A stretch of DNA of 64,000 nucleotides from Bradyrhizobium sp. DOA9 (GTDB lineage: Bacteria > Pseudomonadota > Alphaproteobacteria > Rhizobiales > Xanthobacteraceae): assembly GCF_000617845.2 (NCBI RefSeq), contig NZ_DF820425.1, positions 6,144,741-6,208,740 of the forward strand, written 5' to 3'. The notes under the pieces were generated by a model, which worked only from the letters and a program-made list of their open reading frames with translations, was not told the DNA's origin and did not search any database. Every line of letters starts with the position of its first letter. Position 1 is the first letter of the stretch. This document shows positions 24,295-33,172 of this stretch, in pieces. Both the position numbers and the translations under genes were made by a program.

Positions 24295-26208
24295 TCAAGC
24301 CGCAGTCGACCCGAATTCGGGGACGGCGTCCTTGAGGATGGTCCTGATGGTGGCGCGATCGTCGCGCGCAATCGCCTGCTCCAGCGCCGCGATCCATTTG
24401 CGCAGCGTCTGCATCGGCGGTTCGTTCGGCTGAGCGGCCATGATTCCGGCGACGCCGATCTCGCGGGTCGGCTCCTCCGAAGCGAACAGGATCTCGTGCA
24501 GGCGTTCGCCCGGGCGCATGCCGGTGAACACGATTTCGATGTCGTAGCCGGGCTGCAGTCCCGACAGGCGGATCATGCGCTCTGCGAGATCGACGATCTT
24601 GACCGGCTGGCCCATGTTGAGCACGTAGACGGAGACGTCGCTACGCTGCGTTCCGAGTGCATGCGTGGCCGCGGTGATCACGAGATCGCAGGCCTCGCGG
24701 ATGGTCATGAAGTAGCGCACCATGTCGGGATGGGTGACGGTCACGGGGCCGCCGGCCTCGATCTGGGCCTTGAACTTCGGCACCACCGAGCCGTTCGAGG
24801 CCAGCACGTTGCCGAACCGCACCGAGATCAGCCGCATCGGCGGCCTCGCCCCGCGCGCGCCGGCGGCGAGGTCGTGATCGAGCGCCTGGCAGTACATCTC
24901 CGCGAAGCGCTTGGTCAGGCCGAGCATCGACACCGGCTCGATCGCCTTGTCGGTCGAGATCATCACCATCGCCTCGGCGCCGGCCGCCACGGCGGCATCG
25001 GCGACGTTGATCGAGCCGAAGATGTTGGTCTTGACGCCTTCGCTCCAGTCGCGTTCGAGGATCGGAACGTGCTTGAGCGCCGCGGCGTGGAACACGATGT
25101 CCGGCTTGAACTCCGCCATCAGGCGCATGATGCGCTCGCGGTCGCGAATGTCGGCGATCCGGGCTTCGATCGCGGCCGCCGCACCGCGGGCGGCGAGCGC
25201 TTCGGTGATCGCGTAGAGCGCCGGCTCCGAGTTCTCCACGATCAGGAGCCGCGCGGCGCCGAAGGCCACGACACGCTCGCAGATCTCCGAGCCGATCGAG
25301 CCGCCGCCACCGGTGACGAGCACGGCCTTGCCCCTGATCAGGGCCTCGAGCCGCGCATAGTCGATCTTCTCGCTGGGCCGCAGCAGCAGGTCCTCGACCG
25401 CAACCGCGGTGAGCCGCGGCGTGTCGCCGCTCTCCAGCGAGGGCATCCGGTTGACGATCACGCCCAGCTTGCGCGCCCGCATCAGGATCGATTCCGGACG
25501 GGCCTCCGGCTCGAACGCCGAGGGCGTCATGACGAGGCGCGCGATCGGCTTGTTGCGCTTGGCGAAATCGGCGATGACGTCCTCGACGTCGTCGATGCCG
25601 CCCAGCACCGGTACGGTGCGGATGAACTGGCCGCGATCGGAGCTCGACGGCGACAGCACGCCGATCGGCCAGATCCGCTTGATCGCCCCGCTCTCGATTC
25701 CGCGCAGCAGCACCTCGGCGTCCGCGGCGCGGCCGATCAGCAGGGTCGGCGCCGCATCATCGGTCCTCGCATGGCGGCGCACCCGCGTATAGCGGAAGTA
25801 GCGGTAGGCCATGCGCAGCGCGCTGAGGAAGGAGATCTCGAGGAACCAGTAGAGGACGATCGTCACCTTGCCGAGGAAGAAGGCGCCGCGGACGTTGGGG
25901 GCGACGAAGATGTAGTCGAGCACGAGCAGGGCGACGGTCAGCACCGTCGCGACGCGGATGATGTTCAGCGCATCAGGCAGCGAGATGAAGCGCCATTTCG
26001 TCGTGGTCAGGTTGAAGATGAAAAACACGACCACGCTGAAGGCGAGGAAGTAGGGCAGGATCTGGAACAGCAGCGGCAGGCGGTCGAAAAAGCCGTCGCC
26101 GCCCTCGAATCGCAGATAGAAGGCGGCAAAAAGTGCCGCCGCGGTCGCGAGCAGGTCGTGGAGCGCGATCAGGAAATTGCGCAAGGTGAGATGCGAAAAA
26201 CGCGTCAT
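24295..26208 (-). CDS. Membrane-bound UDP-HexNAc 4,6-dehydratase (WbpM/WreV family)
   Basis: A 637-residue protein of the CapD/WbpM/FlaA1 long form. Four N-terminal membrane helices occupy about residues 10-125. A CoA-binding-like Rossmann domain (LLIGRAADAEVL) follows, then the SDR catalytic domain with VTGGGGSIGSEICERV, STDKAIEPVSMLG (serine-Asp-Lys triad form) and LGLTKRFAE. It removes water from UDP-GlcNAc to give the 4-keto-6-deoxy intermediate for QuiNAc or FucNAc. The ATG at 26208 (MTRFSHLTLRNF) starts directly before the first helix, though 26262 is possible. It is followed by the glycosyltransferase after 2 bases. Confidence 0.92.
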   Translation of the reverse strand: MTRFSHLTLRNFLIALHDLLATAAALFAAFYLRFEGGDGFFDRLPLLFQILPYFLAFSVVVFFIFNLTTTKWRFISLPDALNIIRVATVLTVALLVLDYIFVAPNVRGAFFLGKVTIVLYWFLEISFLSALRMAYRYFRYTRVRRHARTDDAAPTLLIGRAADAEVLLRGIESGAIKRIWPIGVLSPSSSDRGQFIRTVPVLGGIDDVEDVIADFAKRNKPIARLVMTPSAFEPEARPESILMRARKLGVIVNRMPSLESGDTPRLTAVAVEDLLLRPSEKIDYARLEALIRGKAVLVTGGGGSIGSEICERVVAFGAARLLIVENSEPALYAITEALAARGAAAAIEARIADIRDRERIMRLMAEFKPDIVFHAAALKHVPILERDWSEGVKTNIFGSINVADAAVAAGAEAMVMISTDKAIEPVSMLGLTKRFAEMYCQALDHDLAAGARGARPPMRLISVRFGNVLASNGSVVPKFKAQIEAGGPVTVTHPDMVRYFMTIREACDLVITAATHALGTQRSDVSVYVLNMGQPVKIVDLAERMIRLSGLQPGYDIEIVFTGMRPGERLHEILFASEEPTREIGVAGIMAAQPNEPPMQTLRKWIAALEQAIARDDRATIRTILKDAVPEFGSTAA

Positions 26209-26292
26209 CCGCCGACCGATGAAAACCCAGTTAGATGCAACCTGACCGCGCTGATAGCCCATCTGGACACGACTTGCCAGCCGCGCGGCCGC

Positions 26293-27579
26293 TCACGGAC
26301 CGCCTTCCACCATCTTCGCCCCGGCCTGTTGTGCCCGGATCACCATGCCGCCGGCTACGCCGACGCCGATGACGTACATCCAGCCCTCGTGGAAGTCGAA
26401 CAGATGCGAGTTGAACAGCGAGGTGAAGATGTTCTGCACCACGACCAGGAGCCCGATCCAGTTGGCCAGCCCGTCGCCCCGGAACAACAGCAGGTGCAGG
26501 ATCCAGATCGCATAGAGGATCGCGACGCCGATCACGCCCCATTGCACGGCGACGTTCAGCGTCTGGTTGTGGGGGTTGCCGATCACTTCGGCCGACGCCT
26601 GGTAGCGACCGGCGGGCGTCGCGACGCGCTCGAACAAACCGCGCGTGGAGCCGGTGCCGTGCCCCGCGATCGGCGCCTCCGCGAAGAAGCCGAGCGATTT
26701 TCGCCAGAATTCGAGCCGAAGTCCGAGCGAGGTCGGCTCGCCTCTCTCTATGTAGCGCGTGTAGTCGTCGGAAAACCTCTGGGCGGTATGACGCAGATAC
26801 GGCGAGGCCTGCCAGGCGAGAATTGCGGCGACGAGCAAAGCCACGGAAATGAGCGCGATACTACGCCATTTGAGATGAAGCAGTGCAAACACCCCGAACA
26901 TGATCGGAACGGTGACGAGCGCAGTGCGTGACACCACCACGAACGTCATGTTGAGGAAGAAGCTCAGCGCCAGCGCCGTCAGCAGCCCGGCGAGCCAATA
27001 GCGCTTCTCGCGCAACAGCATCGCGACCGGATAGGCGAGCGCGACGGCGCAGAGCGCGAATTCCTGACTCTGGTCGATGTAGTTCTTGACGAAAATGCCA
27101 CGCTCCATGGGGTCGGTCTTGAGCGTGAGGTTCGGATAGAAGGCGACCAGCCAGGACATCACCGACAACAGCGCGCAGGAGACCAGGAAGGCGACGAACA
27201 CCCACTTGCCACGCGGCGAACGCTCGAAATGGTAGAGCAGGACCGGCAGCACGAGCAGTTTCACGGTCGGATTGACCGCGTGGAGGCGTACGCCCCAGGC
27301 TGCGTCCGACCACAGCGTCCCCAGCAGCGCGAGAACGACGAGTGCGATCGGCGCGATGCAGATCGGGCGCTTCAGCGATTGCAGGAACGCGGGAACATCG
27401 AGAAACGGCACCATGCAGAGCAGCATCAGCGCGTTGAAGATGCCGGCAAGCGACGTCGACCACGGCAGCGAGGCCGCGGTCAGGATCGCAAACAGATCGA
27501 CGGTCTCGCGCCAGGCAGCGGGGCTGCGCAGACGGCGATGCAACATTTCGCTGGTCGTTTCGCGTGCGAGCGCCGTCAA
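26293..27579 (-). CDS. waaL: O-antigen ligase
   Basis: A 428-residue inner-membrane protein with about twelve helices and a large periplasmic loop near residues 270-340. [14 protein letters not shown] and [15 protein letters not shown] include the conserved histidine and glycine pattern of the Wzy_C/WaaL family. It joins lipid-linked O-polysaccharide to core lipid A at the periplasmic face. The start overlaps the hldE stop by 4 bases (ATGA), so heptose supply, core building and ligation are genetically linked. A Wzy polymerase is the alternative, but the context with hldE/hldD/waaF favours the ligase. Confidence 0.88.
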   Translation of the reverse strand: MTALARETTSEMLHRRLRSPAAWRETVDLFAILTAASLPWSTSLAGIFNALMLLCMVPFLDVPAFLQSLKRPICIAPIALVVLALLGTLWSDAAWGVRLHAVNPTVKLLVLPVLLYHFERSPRGKWVFVAFLVSCALLSVMSWLVAFYPNLTLKTDPMERGIFVKNYIDQSQEFALCAVALAYPVAMLLREKRYWLAGLLTALALSFFLNMTFVVVSRTALVTVPIMFGVFALLHLKWRSIALISVALLVAAILAWQASPYLRHTAQRFSDDYTRYIERGEPTSLGLRLEFWRKSLGFFAEAPIAGHGTGSTRGLFERVATPAGRYQASAEVIGNPHNQTLNVAVQWGVIGVAILYAIWILHLLLFRGDGLANWIGLLVVVQNIFTSLFNSHLFDFHEGWMYVIGVGVAGGMVIRAQQAGAKMVEGGP

Positions 27580-29060
27580 TTGCTCCCTCCCCGGGCGCGA
27601 TGCACCAGCGCCGTCGTGCTGAAGCCCTGGAGGATGTCGACCAGCACGACCACCCCGCCCGCTGCCTCGACCACCTCGTGGCCGACGACCTGCTCGCGGG
27701 TGTAGTCACCGCCCTTCACCAGCACGCCGGGCTTGATCCTGGTGATCAGGTCGATCGGCGTGTCTTCCGCGAAGATGACGACGAGATCCACGGCCTCCAG
27801 CGCGGCGAGCACCTCGGCACGCGCCCGCTCGTCCTGGACCGGACGATCGGCACCCTTCAGCCGCCGCACCGAGGTGTCGCTGTTGAGTCCCACGATCAGG
27901 CGGTCGCAGGCGGCGCGCGCGGCGGTCAGCACCTTGACGTGACCGGGATGGAGGATGTCGAAACAGCCATTGGTGAAGCCGACGCGAAGGCCCTGCCTTT
28001 TCCATTCGGCGAGTTGCGCATCGAGCGCGGCGGGCTCGAGCACGATCTTCTCCTCGGCCGCGAGCGTGGCATGCGGCAGGATCTTGCGTCGCAGCTCGGC
28101 CGCGCTGACGCTGGCGGTGCCCTGCTTGCCGACGGCGACGGCAGCGGCGGCATTGGCCACGCGCAGCGCGGTGTCCCAGTCCGCGCCGGAGGCGAGCGAG
28201 ACCGCCAGCGCAGCGGCGACGGTGTCGCCGGCGCCGGAGACGTCGCGCACCTTCACCGGGACCGCCGGCACGTGAACCGCCTCGCCGTTCCGCGGCACCA
28301 GCGTCATGCCGCCCTCGCCCTGCGTCACCAGGATCGCCTCGCAATCGGCGAGCCGCATCACGTCCTCGCTGGCCTCGACGATGCTCTGCACCGTGTCGGC
28401 GCGGCTGCGGGTCGCTTCCGAAAATTCCTTGCGGTTGGGCGTGAGCAGCGTGGCGCCGCGGTAGATCGCCCAGTTCAGGCTCTTGGGATCGACGATCACG
28501 GGCTTGTCGAGTTTGCGCGCCGCATCGATGGTGTGGCGGATCACGCGCGCCGTCAGCACGCCCTTGGCGTAGTCGGACAGCAGCACGATGTCGGCGCGCG
28601 CGATCTGCGGCAGGATCGCGTCGATCAGTTTCGTCTCGACCTCGTCGGACGCAGGCAGCGCCTGCTCCCAATCCGCGCGCAGCATGTGCGTGGAAAAATG
28701 CTCGGAGACGAAACGGACCTTTCGCGTGGTCGGCCGCGACGGATCGCACACCAGCACGGTTTCGATTCCGGCCTGCTCACTCAGCGCCGATGCCAGCCGC
28801 TTGCCCGCATCGTCCTCGCCGACGAGGCCGACGAAGACGCAGCGTGCGCCGAGCGAAGCGATATTGCGCGCGACGTTGCCGGCACCGCCGATCTGGATCT
28901 CGCTGCGCTGGGCGGCAATGACCGGCGTCGGTGCTTCCGGCGAGATCCGCGACACCTCGCCATAGACGAACTCGTCCAGCATGATGTCGCCGATGCACAG
29001 CACCGTGCGGCCTGAGATGGCTTGCGCGAGGGCATCGAAATCGAGAATGGGCGTCGGCAT
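27576..29060 (-). CDS. hldE: Bifunctional heptose-7-phosphate kinase / heptose-1-phosphate adenylyltransferase
   Basis: A 494-residue two-domain enzyme. The ribokinase-like N-terminal domain has [15 protein letters not shown] and [14 protein letters not shown] (residues about 50-320). The C-terminal nucleotidyltransferase has [17 protein letters not shown] and [16 protein letters not shown]. It phosphorylates D-glycero-beta-D-manno-heptose-7-P at C1 and then makes ADP-heptose. It lies between hldD (12-base gap) and waaL (4-base overlap). The first pathway enzymes, GmhA and GmhB, are not in the window. Start ATG at 29060, with another ATG two codons upstream. Confidence 0.95.
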   Translation of the reverse strand: MPTPILDFDALAQAISGRTVLCIGDIMLDEFVYGEVSRISPEAPTPVIAAQRSEIQIGGAGNVARNIASLGARCVFVGLVGEDDAGKRLASALSEQAGIETVLVCDPSRPTTRKVRFVSEHFSTHMLRADWEQALPASDEVETKLIDAILPQIARADIVLLSDYAKGVLTARVIRHTIDAARKLDKPVIVDPKSLNWAIYRGATLLTPNRKEFSEATRSRADTVQSIVEASEDVMRLADCEAILVTQGEGGMTLVPRNGEAVHVPAVPVKVRDVSGAGDTVAAALAVSLASGADWDTALRVANAAAAVAVGKQGTASVSAAELRRKILPHATLAAEEKIVLEPAALDAQLAEWKRQGLRVGFTNGCFDILHPGHVKVLTAARAACDRLIVGLNSDTSVRRLKGADRPVQDERARAEVLAALEAVDLVVIFAEDTPIDLITRIKPGVLVKGGDYTREQVVGHEVVEAAGGVVVLVDILQGFSTTALVHRARGGSN

Positions 29061-29072
29061 GATCAAAAAGCC

Positions 29073-30053
29073 TCAGCGAAAGCGGTCGGACCGGTCGAGA
29101 TAATTCTCGACATAGGCTTTCACCGCGTTCTCGAGCGTCGTGAAGCCACCGTTATAGCCGGCGCGGCAGAGGCGATCGACCTCGCTCTGGGTGAAGTACT
29201 GGTAGGCCCCGCGGATCTGCTCAGGCATGTCGATATATTCGATGTTGGGCCTGGTTCCGAGCGCCGCATAGGCGGCCAGCATGAGATCCTTGAAGCTGCG
29301 CGCCTTGCCGGTTCCGACGTTGAACAGTCCGGACACCGATGGTGTCGCCAACAGCCACATGATGACGCGCACGACGTCGTCGACATAGATGAAATCGCGG
29401 CGCTGATCGCCGTCGGCGATGCCCTCGCGATGCGACTTGAACAATTGCACCACGCGGCCTGTCTTGACGTCGTCGAAGCGGCGCGCCAGCACGCTCATCA
29501 TCGAGCCCTTGTGGTATTCGTTGGGGCCGAACACGTTGAAGAACTTCAGGCCGACGCATTGCGGCGGCAGCGGATCGCCGTTCGTGCGGCGCCCGGCGAC
29601 CGCGAGATCGAACATGTGCTTGCTCCAGCCGTAGAGATTCATCGGCCGGAGTTTCTTCAATGCGGGGATCGAGGCATCGTCGTCGAAGCCTGTCTCGCCG
29701 TCGCCATAAGTCGCCGCCGAGGAGGCGTAGATGAACGGCACCGCGCCCGCCGTGCACCAGTCGAGCAGCCGCATCGACATCCGGAAATTGGTCTCGAACA
29801 CGTGGTCGCCATCGGTCGCGGTGGTCGAGGAGATCGCCCCGAGGTGGATCACGGCATCTAGCTTGCGGCCCTGCAGCCAGTCGAGCAGCTCGGCCGGCGG
29901 AACGATATCGACGAGCTGGCGCTTGGCGAGGTTGCGCCATTTGCCGTCATTGCCGAGCAGATCGCACACCACGACGTCGCTGCGGCCGGAATCATTCAGC
30001 GCGGCCACGACATTCGATCCGATAAAACCGGCCCCGCCGGTCACCAGCAACAT
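29073..30053 (-). CDS. hldD: ADP-glyceromanno-heptose 6-epimerase
   Basis: A 326-residue extended SDR beginning at once with MLLVTGGAGFIGSNVVAAL. It contains HLGAISSTTATDGD, YASSAATYGDGETGFDD and NLYGWSKHMFD (catalytic Y and K), all specific to the HldD/RfaD family. It inverts C6 of ADP-D-glycero-D-manno-heptose to give the L-form used by heptosyltransferases. The ATG at 30053, preceded by AGGTAG, is chosen since the NAD-binding motif follows directly. It is the first gene of the hldD-hldE-waaL unit, and waaF starts divergently 158 bases away. Confidence 0.95.
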   Translation of the reverse strand: MLLVTGGAGFIGSNVVAALNDSGRSDVVVCDLLGNDGKWRNLAKRQLVDIVPPAELLDWLQGRKLDAVIHLGAISSTTATDGDHVFETNFRMSMRLLDWCTAGAVPFIYASSAATYGDGETGFDDDASIPALKKLRPMNLYGWSKHMFDLAVAGRRTNGDPLPPQCVGLKFFNVFGPNEYHKGSMMSVLARRFDDVKTGRVVQLFKSHREGIADGDQRRDFIYVDDVVRVIMWLLATPSVSGLFNVGTGKARSFKDLMLAAYAALGTRPNIEYIDMPEQIRGAYQYFTQSEVDRLCRAGYNGGFTTLENAVKAYVENYLDRSDRFR

Positions 30054-30211
30054 TCTACCTACCTGCCCGATTTCAAGTGCCCGGCCCTGCCGTAGCGCAT
30101 GATCTGCCAAAGTGTAAGCGGTTTTGGGATTGCACTTCTGCCGGCTTTACCTGCCGGCCCGGAGCGGCTAACCGAGCCGCCATATCGGCACGTCTTCGGT
30201 CCTAATAACGA

Positions 30212-31354
30212 ATGAACATTGATTCGCAACTTGGTGGTGATGCAGACCGGAGCGATACACGCCCGATCCTGATCGTTCCCTACATGTGGATAGGCGATTT
30301 CGTACGGAATCACACGGTCGTGCGGGTCCTGAAGGAGCGCTGGCCGAACCGGCCGGTCGATCTGCTCACGACGTCTCTGTGCGCCCCGCTGGTCGATTAC
30401 ATGCCCGGGGTGCGCGCCGGCATCGTCTGGGACATGCCGCGCAGCCGGCTGGCCGTCGCACGCCAGTTCGGCCTGGCCAAGCTGCTTCGGGAACGGGACT
30501 ACGGCACCGCCTTGGTGCTGCCCCGGACCTGGAAGGCGGCGATCGCGCCGGCGCTGGCCGGTATCCCTGAAAGGGTCGGCTTCGTCGGCGAGTTCCGGTT
30601 CGGCCTGCTCAACCGCTGGCGTTGGGGCGAGAAGAAGCTGCCCCGCTTCATCGACAAGAACGCTGCCCTCGCCCAGCCCGACGGCGCGCCTTTGCCGGCG
30701 GAATGGCCGGTGCCGGAACTGCGCGTCCCGGCCGAGGAGATCGCCCGCTGGCGGCAGGCCAATGGCCTCAGCGCCGGCGCCGCGGTGGCGCTCGCCCCAG
30801 GCTCGGTCGGCGTCTCAAAGCGCTGGACCTCTTATCCGGAGGCTGCCCGCTTGCTGGTCGAGCACGGCCTCGAGGTCTGGGTGGTCGGCGGCCCCGCCGA
30901 GAAGGGCCTCGCCCAGGAGATCGTCGCCGCCGCCGGCCCGGGGACCGCTGGCGGCCCGGGGACCGCTGGCGGCCCGGGGACCGCTAGCGGCCCGGGGACC
31001 GCTAGCGGCCCGGGGGTGCGCGATCTCACCGGCACGGACTTGCGCAACGGCGTCCTCGCCATGGCCGCGGCCGGTGTCGCCATCTCCAACGATTCCGGCC
31101 TGATGCACATCGCAGCCGCCCTGGGCACGCCGACCATGGGCATCTTCGGTCCCACAGATCCGTACCTCTGGGCGCCCCTCAATGGCCTTGCGGCAACATT
31201 GGTGCAGGACAAGGAAAAGCTGTCCTGCCAGCCCTGCCAGAGCACGATCTGCAAGATCAACGACCACCGCTGCATGCGGAATATTGCGGCGAGCGAGGTG
31301 GTGGGGATTGCGGAGCGGGTGCTGAGCGAGACAGGAGCGCGGGTTAGGACATGA
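30212..31354 (+). CDS. waaF: ADP-heptose:LPS heptosyltransferase II, with an in-frame repeat insertion
   Basis: A 380-residue GT-B, family 9 enzyme. ILIVPYMWIGDFVRNHTVV is the N-terminal acceptor region, VALAPGSVGVSKRW the donor-binding loop, and ISNDSGLMHIAAALGTPTMGIFGPTDP the conserved C-terminal motif. It adds the second heptose to the inner core. Between LAQEIVAAA and VRDLTGTDLRNG, where homologues normally have a very short loop, sit four copies of GPGTA(G/S). They come from an 18-base tandem repeat that keeps the frame. The gene is divergent from hldD. Confidence 0.93.
   Translation: MNIDSQLGGDADRSDTRPILIVPYMWIGDFVRNHTVVRVLKERWPNRPVDLLTTSLCAPLVDYMPGVRAGIVWDMPRSRLAVARQFGLAKLLRERDYGTALVLPRTWKAAIAPALAGIPERVGFVGEFRFGLLNRWRWGEKKLPRFIDKNAALAQPDGAPLPAEWPVPELRVPAEEIARWRQANGLSAGAAVALAPGSVGVSKRWTSYPEAARLLVEHGLEVWVVGGPAEKGLAQEIVAAAGPGTAGGPGTAGGPGTASGPGTASGPGVRDLTGTDLRNGVLAMAAAGVAISNDSGLMHIAAALGTPTMGIFGPTDPYLWAPLNGLAATLVQDKEKLSCQPCQSTICKINDHRCMRNIAASEVVGIAERVLSETGARVRT
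30935..31015 (+). repeat. 18-bp in-frame tandem repeat inside waaF (4.5 copies)
   Basis: GGCCCGGGGACCGCTGGC is repeated head to tail. Copies 1-2 end in GGC and copies 3-4 in AGC, and a half copy (GGCCCGGGG) follows. Each unit encodes GPGTAG or GPGTAS. The unit length is a multiple of three, so changes in copy number lengthen or shorten the loop without a frameshift. Confidence 0.95.
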
Positions 31355-31497
31355 GCACGCCATAAGGCCGCTGATTTGCTCGTAAGAGGCAGCTTCTTCG
31401 CTCGCCCTGAGTAGAATTCCGTTGAAGAAGCCCCAAGGTGGATTCGTCAAACATAGTGCGATCGCTACAATACTCGCGATACGGGAGGAGGATTGGC

Positions 31498-31977
31498 ATG
31501 GTTATTGCGGAAGCGATAAGTGGTCTCGGCGCGGTCAAGACCGCGTTTGATATGGCCAAGGCTTTGGAGAACATCCACGAAACCGTCGCTCGTGATCGGG
31601 CGATTATAGATCTCCAGAAGGAAATTCTCGCGGCACAGGCGGCACAATTTGCGCTGCTGGAACGTGTAGGCAAGCTTGAAAAAGAAGTGGCTCAACTTGA
31701 AGCATGGGACGCAGAAAAGAAGCGCTACCAACTTGCCGAACTCGCTCCTGGCATTTTCGCCTATTCGCTGAAAGAAAGAATGGCAGACGGAGAACCACAG
31801 CATCATCTGTGTACTGCCTGCTATGATGCCGGCTTCAAGTCTTTCCTGAAGCGCGAAACGTGGAATCCTGGTCGATGTGCGATGATCGTTTGTCATGGTT
31901 GCGGTTGGTTCGCCTATGAGCATGGATCAGCCGACCCGGCCCATAAAGGCTTGCGGCCTACGCCCTACAGAGAGTGA
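31498..31977 (+). CDS. Phage/accessory-type protein with coiled coil and C-terminal zinc ribbon
   Basis: A 159-residue protein. Residues about 3-80 are helical with a predicted coiled coil (KALENIHETVARDRAIIDLQ, then LLERVGKLEKEVAQLEAW). The C-terminal half carries CTACYDAGF and CHGCGW, four cysteines arranged as a zinc ribbon. Similar proteins occur scattered in proteobacterial accessory regions with no proven function. GGGAGGAGG before the ATG at 31498 decides the start, and TACAAT at 31466-31471 may be its -10. The base composition is visibly more AT-rich than the flanking LPS genes, suggesting transfer. A strong terminator follows at 32024. Confidence 0.75.
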   Translation: MVIAEAISGLGAVKTAFDMAKALENIHETVARDRAIIDLQKEILAAQAAQFALLERVGKLEKEVAQLEAWDAEKKRYQLAELAPGIFAYSLKERMADGEPQHHLCTACYDAGFKSFLKRETWNPGRCAMIVCHGCGWFAYEHGSADPAHKGLRPTPYRE

Positions 31978-32023
31978 TTGAATAAATGGTCGTCCCCTCG
32001 TCCGTGCAAAACACAAGGGGGTA

Positions 32024-32053
32024 AAGCCCGCGCCCGATGACGGGCGCGGGCTT
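32024..32053 (+). terminator. Strong hairpin terminator after the zinc-ribbon gene
   Basis: Perfect 13-base arms AAGCCCGCGCCCG and CGGGCGCGGGCTT flank ATGA, 47 bases after the stop codon. There is no long T-run, but the stem is perfect and could act in both directions. Confidence 0.7.
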
Positions 32054-32242
32054 CGACCTTTCTCGCGATGTCAACTGCTGCAGCTGGTTTACCCTACCGA
32101 TCAAACAATCCCGCAATCGCAGTGCTCTGCGCAGACGGCCCGAGCAGGCGGGGCGGCGCAGGCGTCCACGACCTGTCCTGCTGCGACGCGGCCCGGTCGT
32201 GCTTGCGACCGCGGACGGTTTGTTTGTTCGCTTTCGCTATGC

Positions 32243-32279
32243 TGCATCTTCTCGCGTTGTCATGATGCGAGAAGATGCA
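32243..32279. repeat. Perfect 13-bp inverted repeat in a gene-poor gap
   Basis: TGCATCTTCTCGC at 32243-32255 is mirrored exactly by GCGAGAAGATGCA at 32267-32279, with an 11-base spacer. No T-run follows. It lies in the 32054-32473 gap, where I see no supported gene. Possible readings are an inverted-repeat remnant of a mobile element, a recombinase site or an RNA hairpin. Confidence 0.6.
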
Positions 32280-32473
32280 ATTTCGTTCGCAACTCCACGG
32301 TCGTCGGAAAAGCGCTCATGCGAAAATACGGCGCGGCGGATGCTGAACGGCTGGTTCAAGCGCGGCTCTCTTTGAGGGGGACCTGCAATTGATTGCACAA
32401 GGCACGGCCTAGCCAATCATGACGGCAAGAGCATGGAGCAGATCAGGGAAGCGCGACCGTGTAGATTGTAGGC

Positions 32474-32668
32474 TCAAAATTGCTTCGGAAGCCCAGCCTG
32501 CTTCAGAACCGCGTTGGCGGTGTGCCTCGACTTGATGTTGTTGTCTACAGTGAAGCGTATACCTGAGATCGGGCTTTCCCAAATCTCATGGTCCCCGCGT
32601 CCGCGCCGAACGAAAAAGCATCCTGCTTTCTCCAGAATTCTTTTCAATTCTGGAGTAAAGCTGTTCAT
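32474..32668 (-). CDS. hicA: HicA-family toxin (mRNA interferase)
   Basis: A 64-residue double-stranded-RNA-binding-fold protein. The N-terminal segment KRILEKAGCFFVRRGRGDHEIWESP holds the conserved GxH with the catalytic histidine, and a basic C-terminus follows. HicA toxins cleave mRNA and are held in check by HicB. The gene starts within the last 4 bases of hicB, on the same strand. The antitoxin is therefore translated first, opposite to the classical hicA-hicB order but common in many pairs. Confidence 0.9.
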   Translation of the reverse strand: MNSFTPELKRILEKAGCFFVRRGRGDHEIWESPISGIRFTVDNNIKSRHTANAVLKQAGLPKQF

Positions 32669-32913
32669 GCAGCTTCTTTGGAGGAGCCCATCTTTATCCG
32701 TTTAGAGAAGCTGGCAATCACTTCAACAGGTACTTCGTACCCGTCTGTATGGTCATCATCTTCCAGTAGATCGCGGATGAGATTAGGCAACTTAGCGTCT
32801 AGTTCATCGAGGCTCGCGGCTTCCGTCACGAGACCCGGAAGGTCGGGGCTCTCAGCAGTCCATACAGACGCTTCGTTATCCCAAGTCGCACGAACGACGA
32901 TGAGATGGCCCAT
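32665..32913 (-). CDS. hicB: HicB-family antitoxin
   Basis: An 82-residue protein with the partial RNase H-like HicB fold: LIVVRATWDNEASVWTAESP, then DLPGLVTEAASLDEL, the hallmark beta-hairpin and helix. The C-terminus (SFSKRIKMGSSKEAA) is short, with no clear ribbon-helix-helix or HTH. DNA binding may therefore be weak, or supplied by the N-terminal assembly. The ATG at 32913 is preferred because AGAGGGGG precedes it. Upstream in-frame ATGs at 32946 and 33000 would extend it. It forms an operon with hicA through a 4-base overlap. Confidence 0.87.
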   Translation of the reverse strand: MGHLIVVRATWDNEASVWTAESPDLPGLVTEAASLDELDAKLPNLIRDLLEDDDHTDGYEVPVEVIASFSKRIKMGSSKEAA

Positions 32914-32998
32914 TTTTGACGTACCCCCTCTGGCGATTTCCTTCATCAAAGCAGTCCTCGCTAGCCATGGCAATCGCGTAGCAAGCAGAATGCCAGAC

Positions 32999-33013
32999 AA
33001 CGCTTTAAGCGTT
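32999..33013. promoter_or_regulatory. Palindrome upstream of hicBA, possible operator
   Basis: AACGCTT, one base (T), AAGCGTT: a perfect 7+1+7 palindrome, 86 bases before the hicB start. Toxin-antitoxin operons are usually autoregulated through such sites. Whether this one is bound is inference. Confidence 0.35.
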
Positions 33014-33172
33014 AGTTAGTCTCTACAGACAGCAGAAAATAGTCTCACCGATCGCATAACACATTGATTTGATATGCATTTTGTCGCGGAAAATTCATCC
33101 TTGGTTCATCGACCGAGGGAAAAACTCCGTCCCCGTCGGGAAAGTTTTTTGCCCCTCCGTGCCCTAATTGTC

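Noticed and set aside
30935-31015. CRISPR array
   Set aside because: The 18-bp units are directly adjacent without spacers and lie in frame inside waaF. This is a minisatellite, not a CRISPR.
32037-32375. 112-codon plus-strand frame between the zinc-ribbon gene and hicA
   Set aside because: It starts inside the terminator hairpin, has no ribosome site, and its sequence is Arg/Ser-rich with no domain.
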